A stretch of DNA of 64,000 nt from Chrysoperla carnea (GCF_905475395.1 NC_058341.1:64921501-64985500), one strand, 5' to 3'. Counted from the first letter of the stretch, positions 13,101-23,539 are shown. The notes: generated by a model from the sequence alone, not told the origin. Made by a program: numbers and translations.

Positions 13101-16100
13101 AAACAGCCGAGAAAATTTTTTTTCGAATAACTATAAAAACATAAGATAAAAGCCATCAAAATTTTGTTTTTATCTTATTCTAGCAAAACAGAATTTTGTT
13201 ACGTTAGCATATGGATGATAGACACACTGACGTCATTGTTCTTATCATATCTCTCTGTTTAATACCTGTCTTTAAAATGCTTTCAGACATGGGCAAACGT
13301 GACTTACAAAAGTCCCTCGGACTCCTAACTTAACATACGAGTAAGACAGAGAGACAATTTTTTTTTCTACCTATATCATTATTATTAGAGAAACTGAGAT
13401 AGGTAAAAGAGTCGTATACCCGTCTCGTTTCCTCCTTTATGAGCAATGCGGACTTGGATAAAGAGACAGACAATAAAATTTATGACACACAATAAAGTTA
13501 TAACAATGGACTTAAAATAACTCGCCCATGCCTGAATTATCATCCGTATTTCTTGGCCGACCATATACCATGTATATATGTAATATATATCTAGGTACAC
13601 TAAGTTTAGTCCCAAGTTTGTAACACTTAAAAATATTGATGCTACCAAAAAAATTTTGGAATAGGTGTAAATTATCTAATTAGTCCATTTTCGGTTGTCC
13701 GAACGCCCATCCGTCCGTCCGTTTGTGAGCACGATAAGGCAAAAACGAAAAAAGATATTAGCAGAAATTTTTATACCGTGCTGAGGGCGTGAAAAGTGAG
13801 ATCGAATTCCTAAATGAGTAAAGTAGGTCTTGGGTCCGTAGGACCCACCTTGTAAATCGTTAGAGATAGAACAAAAGTTTAAATGTAAAAAATGTTCCTT
13901 TAAAAAAATAATTTTTTTCTTTTGTTTGAAACATTTTTTCGTAAATATCACTGTTCACCTGTAAGGGCTCGAAATAGGCGCAAATTGTATAGTAGGTATG
14001 GGGGTCCATACCTACTGTCCATAAATTACGTGAGATGATTAAGGGGGAGAGGGGGTCGAGTCAAATATCATCTAATCTCACGTTGGGGAGAGAATCTCGA
14101 AAAATATCACGCAATTTTTTTTTCTGATTGAAACAAAAAAATATTATACTATTTTGTTGAATTTAATCCAAATTGTATGTACATGTTTAAAAAATCCAAT
14201 AGTCTCTCTTGAGACCGCGCATAATTCTCCATGGACTGAATTAGAGTAATTCTTTTTTTTTTTAATCACAGTAGACATAATTTAAGTATTCTATTCTTAA
14301 CTTTTTATTACATTTATAACTCTCAGCAATATTGATTGGTAGTCTTAACTAGTCGTAAATAAAAGCACAAACCAAATTGTTTTTTTCTTTTTACAATAAA
14401 CAATCTAACGCGTTTACGTAATAAACCCACATTCTGAAAAATCTCACGTGAGATTGGGGGACGGGGGAGGGGGTTGACTAAAACCTCACGACATCTCACC
14501 AAGGGGAGAGGGAGGGACAGAAAATTTAAAAAAACACCTCACGTAATTTATGGACGCCCCCTATGTATTATATGAGAATATCAGTTATATATGTGTGACA
14601 TGTATGTATGTGTAATGCGACAGTGTAATCAACACTGTTTATACATGGCAATTCAACAATTAACTCAGTCATTTGATTCATATTTTGTGAATAAATTCGA
14701 AAAATAAATTTCATGCAAATACCCAATTACCAGTACACTTTTCTAGATATCATTCCGAATTCAACAAGCTATTACACGTATTTCACGATCATTAACTCTA
14801 TATTTTACTAATTTGAATTTGTCGATTAGACTAAGGTAAGTAAAGCTGAAATTTCAGCAAAATTTTGGGTGGTTAAAATATTTTAAAGCATACATGTAAT
14901 AAAATAATTCTTGAAAACCTTTTAAGTATCCATGGCCACCACAAGCTTCACGACATTCTTGTATTGCGTCCCGCGCAAACCATCCAGCTACAGGTTTTCC
15001 CGCAGACGAGAGTGCATGCATTTCAATACCTTCAACATCCATATTTTCAGTTTTTTGACCAAGAATTAAATTGATTGTAAACGTAACATTTTGCGAACTT
15101 AAATAAGCTCCTGCCACTTTAATAATGTAACAACCAGCTAAATATGGAAAAAGTCGCCATTGTTGTGTTGGGTATTCTATTACCGGAAATTCCTCTTTAT
15201 CATTACCAAATTGTTTTCGCACTGCAGAATACCTAATTGCAATAGCTATGGCCTTTTCTAAATATGAAACAGCTAATGACATAATACTTATTCGTCCACC
15301 TGAAAGTATGCCTAAAGCAGTATCAGAACCTTCAGATTTCTTCGCTTTTATGTATTTTCCATCAGGAGTAACATCTGCCGAACGATTTAATAAATTTTCT
15401 CTAGGTATACGATAATTATCAAACATAACAAAACCGTTGTCCATTCCATTAACACCAACTTTGGCACCTAAATCGCCAACGATTACACCAGGAAATGGTA
15501 GCATAGTTTGTCGATTTCGTATTGGTACTACGAACACGTGTAAACCATGATCAACACCATCAGGTGTAATTAATTTCGCGTATACTGAAGAATGCGTGGC
15601 TGTTTTACCTGAAATTATTTGAGATTTTTTAAACAAATTTAATAGTTAGTACAACTAATAAGCCGGAATGCATAGGAAAAGTGGGAAAAGAGCACCGATT
15701 TTAATGAATCGTTTTTTTACGTGTTTATAGGACCCCAAGGAACATCCAGCCTACTTAACCTAGTCAGAAGGGGGCATATGGCCCCAGCGGGGTGGTATAT
15801 GTAGCCCAAAGTTTGAAATGCTTATTTTGGTTTATAATTGTCATCTAGTGGGTATTTTTGGTCGCCGAATACGAATCCGAAGCCAGATAACTCGAATTTA
15901 CGTATTCCAAAAATCGTGTCATTTTTGACCCGAAATTTCACTTTTGGTAAGAAAACGGAAAACTAAGTACTTATCGTCCAAACTGTTATCAAGGAGGTAT
16001 TGATCGCTAATTACGAATCTGATGTCAGATTAACGAATTTTATCATGTATTCCGAAAATCGTACTATTTTTGACCAAGAATTTCACTTTTTTGGTACAAA

Positions 16101-19100
16101 AACTGCAAATAAAGTATTTATCGCCCAAACTGTGCTCTAGGAGGTATTTTTGGTTGCTGATTACGAATCCGGTGTCAAATTACACGGATTCTATGATGTC
16201 ATTCGAAAATCATGTCATTTTTGATAAACACTTAGTTTTTCAGTTTTTCTGCCAAAAAAATGAAAATTTCGACAAAAAATGACACAATTTCCGGAAGATG
16301 TGACAGAACTCATGTAATTTGACATCGCACTCGTAATCATCAACCAAAATACCCTATAGAGCAAATTTTTGCAATAAATTCTTAGTTTACCGTTTTTATG
16401 CCAAAAAAGTGAAATTCTTGGCAAAAAAGGCACGGCGTGACAGAATCCATTTATCTGAGTAAAAATACATACTAGATAACAGTTTGAACAATTAATACTT
16501 ACTTTTCAGTTTGTGTGCAAAAAGTGGAATTTCCGATTAAGAATGGCATTGTTTTTGGAATATGTTACTAAATTAGTGTAATCGAACATCGAATTCGTAT
16601 TTCAACGACGAAAAATGCCAACTAGATGACAATTTTAAGCCAAAATAAGCATTTCAAATAAATTTGGGCTGTTTGCAGTTTTTGTGCATTGATAACCCAT
16701 GGATTGTGGTATAACTAATATTAATATTTATAATTTACCTAAAGATCCTACCCAACATTTTGCTGCTTCAAAGTCAGGACTATTTAATACAAACTCTTGA
16801 GTGGTTGGATCATATGTTGCAGTTGTCCGCATTCCTTTAGTATTTGTGCCATGTGAAATTTCAGTTAAAGCAAAGCACCCATTTATTTTGCCTTCATCCG
16901 CTGCTTCCAAAAATGGAAAATGGCGCTCAGTTCCCATTGATCGTATAGAATTTTGAAATAATCCAAAACTGAGTAATATTTTCATGGCAGCAGATGGATC
17001 ATATTGAAATAGTGCTATATTTAAGGCTGCCGGTTTCAGTGGATTTGAAATGAAATTTTCTATGCTTAACATATTCAACGCTTTAATCGCAAACATTCTT
17101 TTTGTAGCTAATTTTCTTTGTTCATCCAAAGAAGGTACATTTAACTTGTGTTGGAATATTTTGTTTTCTTCAAATGTTTGCCATATTTTTGCCTAAACAG
17201 TTAAATCACTTGATATTATTTTATACCTTGCAATCAATCACTTAAAGTTTATTAGACATTAAGGCAATGGGTAGATAAAAAGATGAATTTTTAAAATAAA
17301 TATAAAAATGAACACGCACACCTTGCACCCCCGGGGTAAAAGGGGTGTGTGGCACCTAGACATTGGAGGACGCCAGCCGATTGGCTTGTACCTACATACA
17401 AACCTGCACATACCGTACGTAATCATAATCGCAGAAACAAAGCACCTAAGTTCGAAAATTTGAACAGTAAGACGGATTTGAATGCGGCTTTCTGCATTCG
17501 ATTCGATGGAGCGTCAGGAAATTTTGTGACTTAAATTGATTTATAACAAATTAAAAATATGCAATTTGCATAAATAATATGCATTTTATAATTAAATTTT
17601 AAATTAACCGTAAATATACTAAATTCACAATTCGGTTAATAGTGATGAAAATGATTCCAAACTTATAACGCGAGGGTTTATGTGGTTGTTGAACACGAAT
17701 ATCGCGTCAAAATTGGTCCACCAGGTACCCGGTGCTCAGGGTAAACGATATCCATGTCGTCTCCTGTAGTTTTCGCGATAGAATTTGGCATCAGGTACTT
17801 GATATCTGACCTACCCAGAGTACCCAAGGTACACTGGCAGAGTTCATGTTCAGGAACCCCAAATCCTCCAAGTAACAATTATGGAATCATTTTCATCACT
17901 ATTAACCGAATTGTGAATTTAGTATGTTTACGGTTAATTTAAAATACAATTATAAAATCCATATTATTTATGCAAATTGCATATTTTTAATTACTTATAA
18001 ATCAACTTAGGTTACAAAATTTCCTGACGCTTTAACGAATCGAATGTAGAAAACCGCATTCAAATCTTACTGTTCGAACCAAAAGCTTTTGTTTGTTGCG
18101 TTGTTGAAAATGAAATTTTTCGAACATTTCTGTTTCGAACATTTCATTTGATTTGACTCCAATGTTGAAAATCCCATTTTCTAGCATGTTAGAAAATCCT
18201 TATTGTTGGGTAGTTTTTCGCACGCTCTCTTAACAATTAACAATCAAGCAATTAAAATACAATTAGGCCAAAAATTTTTGCGAGATATTGTTGAGTAAGC
18301 TTTGCACTACAAATAAAAATTTTATACATATTCAAAATCTGAACTTCAGTGCTTTAAATGGGATCCTGCAAAAATTTTGCCTGCGAAAATTTGTCATACT
18401 CAATGTCTGATTTTGTCGTATCTATTATTTGGGCTATTGTATGCACACAAAAATCATCTTTTATCATTTTTTGGTAAATTTGATCGATTAAAATTATAAA
18501 GAATTTAATATTTAATAATATTTCAGAAAAATTTCGAAAATTTGTTTACATAAATTTTGATATTATTCAGTTCGATAAGTAATATTTTAAATAAGTGAAA
18601 TTTACAAAATTTAATTAAAAAATCCTCGATAAATTTTTCGGGTACGGAACCTTAAATTCGCACTTGAAACATATCTAAGAACACTCTCCACTTAATTATC
18701 TTTTCCCTTAAAGCCTGTTCCCAACTGAACCGATTTTGAAGATCATCGTTCATTTTTTAGTTTTTTCGGGTACGCAACCCTAAACTCACCCTTGAAACAT
18801 AGCTAAGAACACTCTCCGTTAAATTACCTATCAATCGAAACAAAAAGAACTAAAATCGGTTCACCCGTTTAGGTGCTACGATGCCACAGGCAGACAGTCA
18901 GATACACACACATATATAGCGGTCAAACTTATAACACCCCTTTTTTTAGTTTGGGGGTTAAAAATAGCATCTATTTAACATACTCAAAAATTAAATAAAA
19001 GTCCGTGGGAAAAACTTTGGCACAGTTCTAGATCGATTACAAATAATTACCTTGCGCTTAGGTTACTTAAAGGTGGTAAGAATATTTAATATTTATTAAA

Positions 19101-19255
19101 GTTACCTTAAATTCAATGATTTCTTCAGTTTCAATAAATATTTTCAATTTTTTCCAATCAAATGTTGCTTGTTTACGATAACGATCCAATGGACCAGGTT
19201 TAAAATCTTGTAAGTAGTTGGCCATTTTAATAAGATTTGCAGTTTGTAAACGCAT
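4028..19255 (-). CDS. ACOX3: Peroxisomal acyl-CoA oxidase, ACOX3 (pristanoyl-CoA oxidase) type, complete
   Basis: Seven exons on the minus strand, 19106-19255, 16739-17192, 14919-15608, 11641-11874, 9389-9540, 8104-8391 and 4028-4147, join with consistent phases to 2088 bp (695 aa plus stop), close to vertebrate ACOX3 (about 700 aa). The family is an FAD enzyme that introduces the 2,3-double bond in branched or long acyl-CoAs and makes H2O2, the first step of peroxisomal beta-oxidation. Visible hallmarks are [15 protein letters not shown] at the N-terminus, [24 protein letters not shown] and NCTYEGEN (family catalytic Glu about residue 449). The protein ends in SKL, a type 1 peroxisomal targeting signal. 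Assignment to ACOX3 rather than ACOX1 rests on the GPLD start and the APPDF segment. An in-frame TGA sits directly before the ATG at 19255; a second Met at 19225 has the better start context. All splice sites are GT-AG; the exon 3 donor (G|gttttc) is weak but is the one that keeps phase. No poly(A) signal is obvious. Confidence 0.95.
4183..6756. mobile_element. Long-arm foldback element in ACOX3 intron 6
   Basis: Arms 4183-5155 and 5511-6756 are inverted copies with ends AGTGTGATCA / TGATCACACT. Arm 2 is longer only because a 322 bp pogo MITE sits in it (5701-6022). The loop is about 355 bp. No transposase is seen; some arm reading frames look open only because of base composition. Confidence 0.85.
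5701..6022. mobile_element. pogo/Tigger-type MITE, 322 bp, copy 1
   Basis: Ends CAGTAGAACCTCGATAAG / CTTATCGAGG-type TTATCGAGGTTCTACTG, flanked by TA on both sides, as expected for Tc1/mariner-pogo insertions. Inside is a tandem duplication of TTAATATAGAGGTATGTACA. Inserted into an arm of the foldback element, so it is younger. Confidence 0.9.
7195..7460. repeat. Single arm of the 21-22 kb inverted-repeat family
   Basis: Shares AGTCGCATCAATTAATG, CGACTGATATATCGATG and ACTGTAGGTGTCATTTAAGA words with 20995-21300. Only one arm is present here. Confidence 0.6.
7500..7965 (-). pseudogene. Degenerate non-LTR retrotransposon: RNase H and C-terminal zinc region
   Basis: Minus-strand translation gives [31 protein letters not shown] (RNase H GN..AD signature) and, in another frame, [16 protein letters not shown] and YCRSC. 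These resemble the 3' coding end of insect Jockey/R1-like LINEs. An internal stop and at least one frameshift make it dead. More GC-rich than its surroundings, as expected for a former coding sequence. Located in ACOX3 intron 6. Confidence 0.75.
8104..8391 (-). CDS. ACOX3: ACOX3 exon 6 (about residues 561-656)
   Basis: Encodes [26 protein letters not shown], and [20 protein letters not shown], a segment characteristic of the ACOX3 C-terminus. Acceptor ttcag, donor GAA|gtaagt (phase 0). Confidence 0.93.
8628..8760 (-). repeat. Family A fragment
   Basis: Contains GAACAGTGATGTTTACGAAA and TTTTGTTCTATCTCTAACGG words of family A in reverse orientation. In ACOX3 intron 5. Confidence 0.6.
9389..9540 (-). 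CDS. ACOX3: ACOX3 exon 5 (about residues 510-560)
   Basis: Encodes [20 protein letters not shown] and [17 protein letters not shown], matching the C-terminal ACOX domain. Acceptor tacag, donor CAG|gttagt (phase 0). Confidence 0.9.
9715..10115 (+). repeat. Family B repeat, copy 1
   Basis: Shared with 22976-23375 (inverted) and 45235-45565: GTATTTAAGATGAAAA, TTTTCGTTATTTATA, TATACAGTTTTTCATGACAA, ATTATCAATTTGTCCAG. Noncoding, AT-rich, function unknown. Confidence 0.65.
10169..11113 (+). mobile_element. hAT DNA transposon, 945 bp, with 8 bp target duplication
   Basis: Terminal inverted repeats CAGGCCCGTGCGCA / TGCGCACGGGCCTG are flanked by a perfect 8 bp duplication AGTGTTTG (10161-10168 and 11114-11121), the hAT signature. 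It contains transposase remnants. Located in ACOX3 intron 4. Confidence 0.92.
10440..10988 (+). pseudogene. hAT transposase remnant
   Basis: A first frame reads [15 protein letters not shown] and [20 protein letters not shown], as in ZMYM/P-repressor-like hAT transposases. A later frame (10806 on) reads [20 protein letters not shown], matching the hAT C-terminal dimerisation motif. Stops and frameshifts separate them and the N-terminal two-thirds of a normal transposase is absent, so it is inactive. Confidence 0.75.
11641..11874 (-). CDS. ACOX3: ACOX3 exon 4 (about residues 432-509)
   Basis: Encodes [20 protein letters not shown], which includes the family's catalytic glutamate, then QQASNWLLK. 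Acceptor tatag, donor A|gtaagt (phase 1). Confidence 0.93.
11875..13560. other. ACOX3 intron 3, part without identified gene
   Basis: AT-rich, no exon recognised. 12720-13050 belongs to the family D repeat; 13240-13550 is slightly more GC-balanced but I see no RNA or protein signal in it. Confidence 0.5.
12720..13050. repeat. Family D repeat, copy 1
   Basis: Shares GTGAGATACTCGTTTTTGAC, AAAATGATGCAAAA, ATAGACTTCCGG and TATTTTATGAAATATTGG with 48400-48682, 49297-49560 and 29510-29620. Confidence 0.6.
13564..14680 (+). repeat. Family A repeat, copy 2, interrupted
   Basis: Family A from ATACCATGTATATATG to ACAATTAACTCAGTCA, split by a MITE at 14017-14555. Confidence 0.75.
14017..14555. mobile_element. 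MITE with GTCCATAAATTACGTGAG ends
   Basis: Terminal inverted repeats GTCCATAAATTACGTGAG / CTCACGTAATTTATGGAC, with subterminal G-rich AAGGGGGAGAGGGGG-like blocks repeated inverted. Nested in family A copy 2, so it is the younger insertion. Confidence 0.85.
14919..15608 (-). CDS. ACOX3: ACOX3 exon 3 (about residues 202-431)
   Basis: The largest exon. Starts [12 protein letters not shown] after acceptor ttcag; contains [37 protein letters not shown] (FAD-binding region) and [13 protein letters not shown]. The donor is AAAG|gttttc, a poor consensus, but the joined protein aligns without a gap to the family across the junction. Confidence 0.92.
15803..16670. mobile_element. Foldback-type palindrome built of ~150 bp units
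   Basis: Ends AGCCCAAA / TTTGGGCT. The left half has three head-to-tail units with GGTATTTTTGG...TACGAATCCG at about 15851, 15996 and 16143. The right half carries inverted units. Fills most of ACOX3 intron 2. The arrangement resembles Drosophila FB elements, in which arms are made of tandem repeats. Confidence 0.8.
16739..17192 (-). CDS. ACOX3: ACOX3 exon 2 (about residues 51-201)
   Basis: Starts [11 protein letters not shown] after acceptor tttag, and contains [16 protein letters not shown] (acyl-CoA dehydrogenase middle-domain substrate loop) and [12 protein letters not shown]. Ends with one base of a Gly codon before gtaaat (phase 1). Confidence 0.93.
17464..18079. repeat. Inverted repeat in ACOX3 intron 1
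   Basis: Arms about 17464-17659 and 17876-18079 (GAACAGTAAG...GCGTCAGGAAATTTTGT...AATTCGGTTAATAGTGATG) flank a ~215 bp spacer. No terminal duplication identified. Confidence 0.8.
18594..18963. mobile_element. MITE-like repeat with TTTCGGGTACGGAACC core, copy 1
   Basis: Shares TCGGGTACGGAACC, AAGAACACTCTCC, AAATCGGTTCA, GATGCCACAG and GCGGTCAAACTTAT with 61239-61627. A CAGACAG/ACACACA tract lies in its right third. In ACOX3 intron 1. Confidence 0.7.
19106..19255 (-). CDS. ACOX3: ACOX3 exon 1 (residues 1-50)
   Basis: Encodes the N-terminal helix region with [14 protein letters not shown]. Begins at ATG 19255 (in-frame TGA immediately upstream) or ATG 19225 (aaaATGGCC). Donor AAG|gtaact, phase 0. 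Confidence 0.9.
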
Positions 19256-19834
19256 TCAGTATTAAAAATATTTGATCGGCAAGTACATATCTACAAATAA
19301 AAAAAATTGATTGATATAAAAATTTCATTAAAACCATTTCCAAAACATCAATGCAGGTGTTTGAACTTTTTTTGGAACAATTTAATTTTAAATCAAAACA
19401 TTATTTATTATGAATCAGAATGAATAAACTCACAGATATCCGTTTGTTCATCTACAAATATAATATAATATGTTGATTACCATACCTTCTTTTATTATAA
19501 TAATAATAGTTTTAGGTAGGTGATAGTTCAAATAAGTTTTGAATTAAAAAAAAATTCATTAATTATTTAATAATAAAAAAATATACCTAATATTGATTAA
19601 TAAAAATGATTTTACTATTTAGAATATTCTAAAATTGTGATTTTTATTTTAAAACAATCAAAAATCTTGCGTTTTTTATGCAGGTATATAAAAAATGAAA
19701 GTTATAAGAGAAAGTACTGTATTTTCTGTTGTGTGTTTAATTCAATTGAAATATGCTATCTATATCTATTTTAAAATTTAATAAAAATACCAATAATTAT
19801 GTGAACATTTATATCACTTAAATTGTAATCAAAA

Positions 19835-20687
19835 ACAAATGAAAACAAACAATTGACTGAGTTAACTGTTGAAATACCATATATAAACAGTGTTAATAAC
19901 GTAATCACTACATAGTATAAAACAAAGTCGCTTTTTCTGTCCCTATGTCCCTATGTCCCTTTGTACGCTTAAATCTTTGAAACTACGCAACGGATTTTGA
20001 TGCGGTTTTTTAAAATAGATAGAGTGATTCAAGAGGAAGGTTTTTATGTATAATACATCCATATTATAGTAGAGTAAGGGGTTGAAATAGGGGTTGAAAG
20101 GGATATGCTTCAAAAACTAAAAAAGTTGTGCATCGATTAAGCTCAAATATTGACACGATATACAACTAGCTTCAAAGATCTATTGTTTTTATCTACTTTT
20201 AACCTTCGGAGGGTAGAAAGGTGTAGCGAGAAAGTGGGAAGGAATTATCGAATATTTACAAATATACCTAAGTGGGGTATCAAATAAAAGAGCATGACGT
20301 GTACATTACAAAACTGTTATCCCACGCAAGGAAATGTGGAGGGAGGGGTGCAAGTGGGGATGTTGCCCAGCAAAGCGGGTAGTTCACAGCTAGTCGTTTA
20401 TATAACACAAGTAACTGATATTCCCTTATAATAAATACTGTATAAAGATCTAAACTAATTTGCGTCCTCACGGGTAAACAATGATGTTTATTAAAAAAAA
20501 TGTTTCAAACAAAAGTTGTTAATTTTTGTATAATAAATATTTGTTGTATTTAAACTGTTGTTCTATCTGTAACAGTTCACAATTGACCTATATGTTGCTC
20601 ATTTATGAAGTCGACCTTACTTTTTACGTCCTCAGCTTCAGCTTGATATCTCTTTTTGTTTTTGTGTTATCGTGCTTAGGGATTAAT
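19835..20687 (-). repeat. Family A repeat, copy 3, interrupted and truncated
   Basis: Reverse orientation: GAAAACAAACAATTGACTGA at the start, TTGATATCTCTTTTTGTTTT at the end, where it is truncated. A Helitron-like insertion occupies 19912-20393. Confidence 0.7.
19912..20393 (+). mobile_element. Helitron-like nonautonomous element
   Basis: Inserted inside a family A copy. Right end GCCCAGCAAAGCGGGT forms a small hairpin shortly before CACAGCTAG, which fits the Helitron 3' pattern (hairpin then CTRR). The left end, near AAGTCGCTTTTTCTGTCC, is approximate. Confidence 0.5.
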
Positions 20688-20689
20688 AC

Positions 20690-20960
20690 AGGCTATATAT
20701 AAGCTCGTTAATCTTGTCCATAATGTATTAAATTACAGGAGTTATTTTTTTAATTTAAATAGGTTCAATATCACGTACTGAATGTAAATACACGAAATCC
20801 TTATAAAAATTTAGGGCGGAAATGCTTCCATTTTAAGGAAAACCGTTTTGGTCTATCTTTTCGTATACTGTACACTTAAAAAATGGTAATATAATTTGTA
20901 TCCCTTAATTTATATTTTATAAAATAATCAGAATCCTTTTCAAAATTATTTAGGGGAGAC
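20690..20960. repeat. Family E repeat, copy 1
   Basis: Shares AAATTACAGGAGTTATT, AATAGGTTCAATATCACGTA and GGCGGAAATGCTTCCATTTT with 22672-22885 and 53540-53900. Confidence 0.6.
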
Positions 20961-20994
20961 TGGGGATACTCAATCTTTCTTATTAATACAGCTT

Positions 20995-22366
20995 ATTAGT
21001 CGCATCAATCAATGTTTTTACTCAAGAGTTCTCAATAACAGCACCGATTTTGATGATTTTTTATTAAATGATTCTTTTTGTATATTATTTAAAATCAGAA
21101 ACATTTCAGAGGGGGGAAATAATCTGGAGGGGGAAAACGCAATGTCTCGACTGATATATCAACGACCAATCTAAATCGCTAATGATATAATTTTGAAATT
21201 TCGAGAGAATTTTGATTTTATACTGTAGGTGTCATTTAAGAAAGAATTTTTCGAAGATCTCCTAAAAGGGTGAAATAGGGAATAGAAGTTTGTATGAAAA
21301 TATATACTTTTCATTTTAGAGTTCTCTACTTAACCGATTTTAAAAATTATTTCACTTAGAGAATGCTGCACTAACAGCAATTTACATGCGTTGTATTTTC
21401 TTTTCAAAAAAGTTAGGGATCCGCACCAAAATTTAAAATCCATTGTTATTGTTTTTAAGTTGAAATGCATTTTTTTGTGGAAAAAAATCACGCAAGAGTG
21501 ATTTTTTATGTAAGTTTCACAAATATTGTTTAAACATTTAAGAGATGATTTTTCGAAATTTATCTTCTATAGGGCTGAAATGGGGGATGAAAGTTTGTAT
21601 GAAAATATACGCAAATCGTCATATTTTAGTTCACTACTAAATCGATTTTAAAATTTCTTTCACCAAAAGTTAAAATCCATTCAATAATGAAACCGATATT
21701 TTTGAGTTCACTACGTAACCGATTTTAAAAATTATCATCTATAGAATGCTACATTATCAGCCATTGACATGGTCGTATTTTCTTTTCAAAAAATTAGCAA
21801 TTTGCACTAAAAGTTAAAATCCATTAATTAGAGAACAAAAGGGAATGTAAGAGAATTAAAGACTATAACGTGGATACTGCTACTTATTTCTTTTGTTTAA
21901 ACAATATTTGTGCAACTTATATAAAAAATCAATCCTGCGTGATTTTTTTACACAAAAAAAAATGTATTTTAACTAAAAACAATAAAAATGGATTTTAACT
22001 TTTGGTGTGGATCCCTAACTTTTTTGAAAATAAAGTACAACACATGTTAAATGCTGTTAATGTAGCATTCTGTAGGTGCAAGAATTTTTAAAATCGGTTA
22101 AGCAGAGAAATCTAAAATGAAAATTTGTATATATTTTCATACAAACTTCCATTCCCTATTTCACCCTTTTAAGGGATTTCCGAAAAATCCTTTCTTAAAT
22201 GACACCTACAGTATAAAATCAATATCCTCTTGAAACTTCAAACTTCTATCATTAGCCATTTAGGCTAGGCATTGATATACAAGTCAGGGCATTGCCTTTT
22301 CCCCCTTCAGATATTTTCTCCTGCCTGAATGGTTTCTGATTTTAAGCAATATATATAAAAAGAAAT
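20995..22366. repeat. Long inverted repeat
   Basis: Arms about 21075-21537 and 21890-22366 share inverted CTGTAGGTGTCATTTAAGA, GGGTGAAATAGGGAAT, CTTAACCGATTTTAAAA and AAATATTGTTTAAAC. The core 21538-21889 holds further partial repeats of the arm. No coding capacity. Confidence 0.75.
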
Positions 22367-22377
22367 AACGGTTTACA

Positions 22378-22672
22378 CTCTAACAGTTTACAAGTGGAAC
22401 CTACGGACCCAAAAACCAATTGACGCTATAAAACCACTTTTTACGTCCTCAGCACGCTATAAAAATTTCAGCTTGATATCTTTTTCCGTTCTTGAGTTAT
22501 CGTGTTGGCAGACAGACTGACAGACGGACAGAAAACCGAAAATGGACTAATTAGGTGATTTTATAAACACCTATACCAAAATTTTGTTCATAGAATCAAT
22601 ATTTTTAAGCGTTACAAACTTGGGACTAAACTTAGCATACCTTGCATATTACATATATGCATGGTATAAAAA
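22378..22672 (-). repeat. Family A fragment, copy 4
   Basis: Reverse-orientation left half of family A, ending ATATGCATGGTAT; abuts family E. Confidence 0.7.
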
Positions 22673-22885
22673 TAGGGCGGAAATGCTTCCATTTTATGAA
22701 AACCATTTTGGTCTATATCCCCGTAGCCGTGCACTTTAGACCAAAAATGATAATAACCTTTATTGTAGATAATTAAATTTTCTTTCTTTTTTGTAGAAAT
22801 TTTTATTTTGTATCACTAACCATTTATGAATTATACAACTACGACGGTTTACTTATTGGGTATTTGACCGTTACCTCTTCTCTAC
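22672..22885. repeat. Family E repeat, copy 2
   Basis: GGCGGAAATGCTTCCATTTT, GTGCACTTTAGACCAAAAA, CACTAACCATTTATGA. Runs directly into family B, suggesting E and B are parts of one larger element. Confidence 0.6.
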
Positions 22886-23375
22886 AAGTTTATTGAAATA
22901 TTTGAATACATCACTATTAAATTATCAATTTGTCCAGTTTTTACATTCCATAGCACACTAGTTATCAAATAAAAATTTTAGTATGCTATGGAATATAAAA
23001 ATTGGACAAATTGATAATTTAACAGTGTTATGTTTCAAATATTTCACTAAACTTGTAATAATTTTGAATAAAGACCAAAATAATAGAAAAATTAAAAATG
23101 TGAATTTTATCAAGAAAATCTGTATATGGGTATAAAATGATATTTTAAGCAAATTTTTCTTGTAGTTTTTTAGATATCTCTAACCATCTCTTACGCTATG
23201 TAAAATATTAAGAATCAGCCCTATTTGTCAATTTGTAGAAGGCTGAGTTTAAAGTTCAGATTTCGATTAAGTATCTTAAAAAATGTAAACCATCACATTG
23301 TATGACTGCAAAATTTCAAATCGATATTTTTTATAAATAACGAAATATTTTTCATCTTAAATTCGACACACTGTA
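22886..23375. repeat. Family B, two copies head to head
   Basis: A short plus-oriented end (22886-22975) and a longer minus-oriented copy (22976-23375) meet, giving an inverted repeat around CAATTTGTCCAG...CTGGACAAATTG-like words. Confidence 0.6.
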
Positions 23376-23539
23376 TAAAGAAATATACCTACTCAAAATA
23401 CTCAAATATTTTTGGATTATAATATAAATATATTTACCGCGTATTTTCTTATAGTGTTTTTGCATAGTAAAAAAATTTCTGGATCTAAGGATGAAAGTAG
23501 AACAGCAAAAAACCCGCATACCCGTGCTAGCACGAACCC

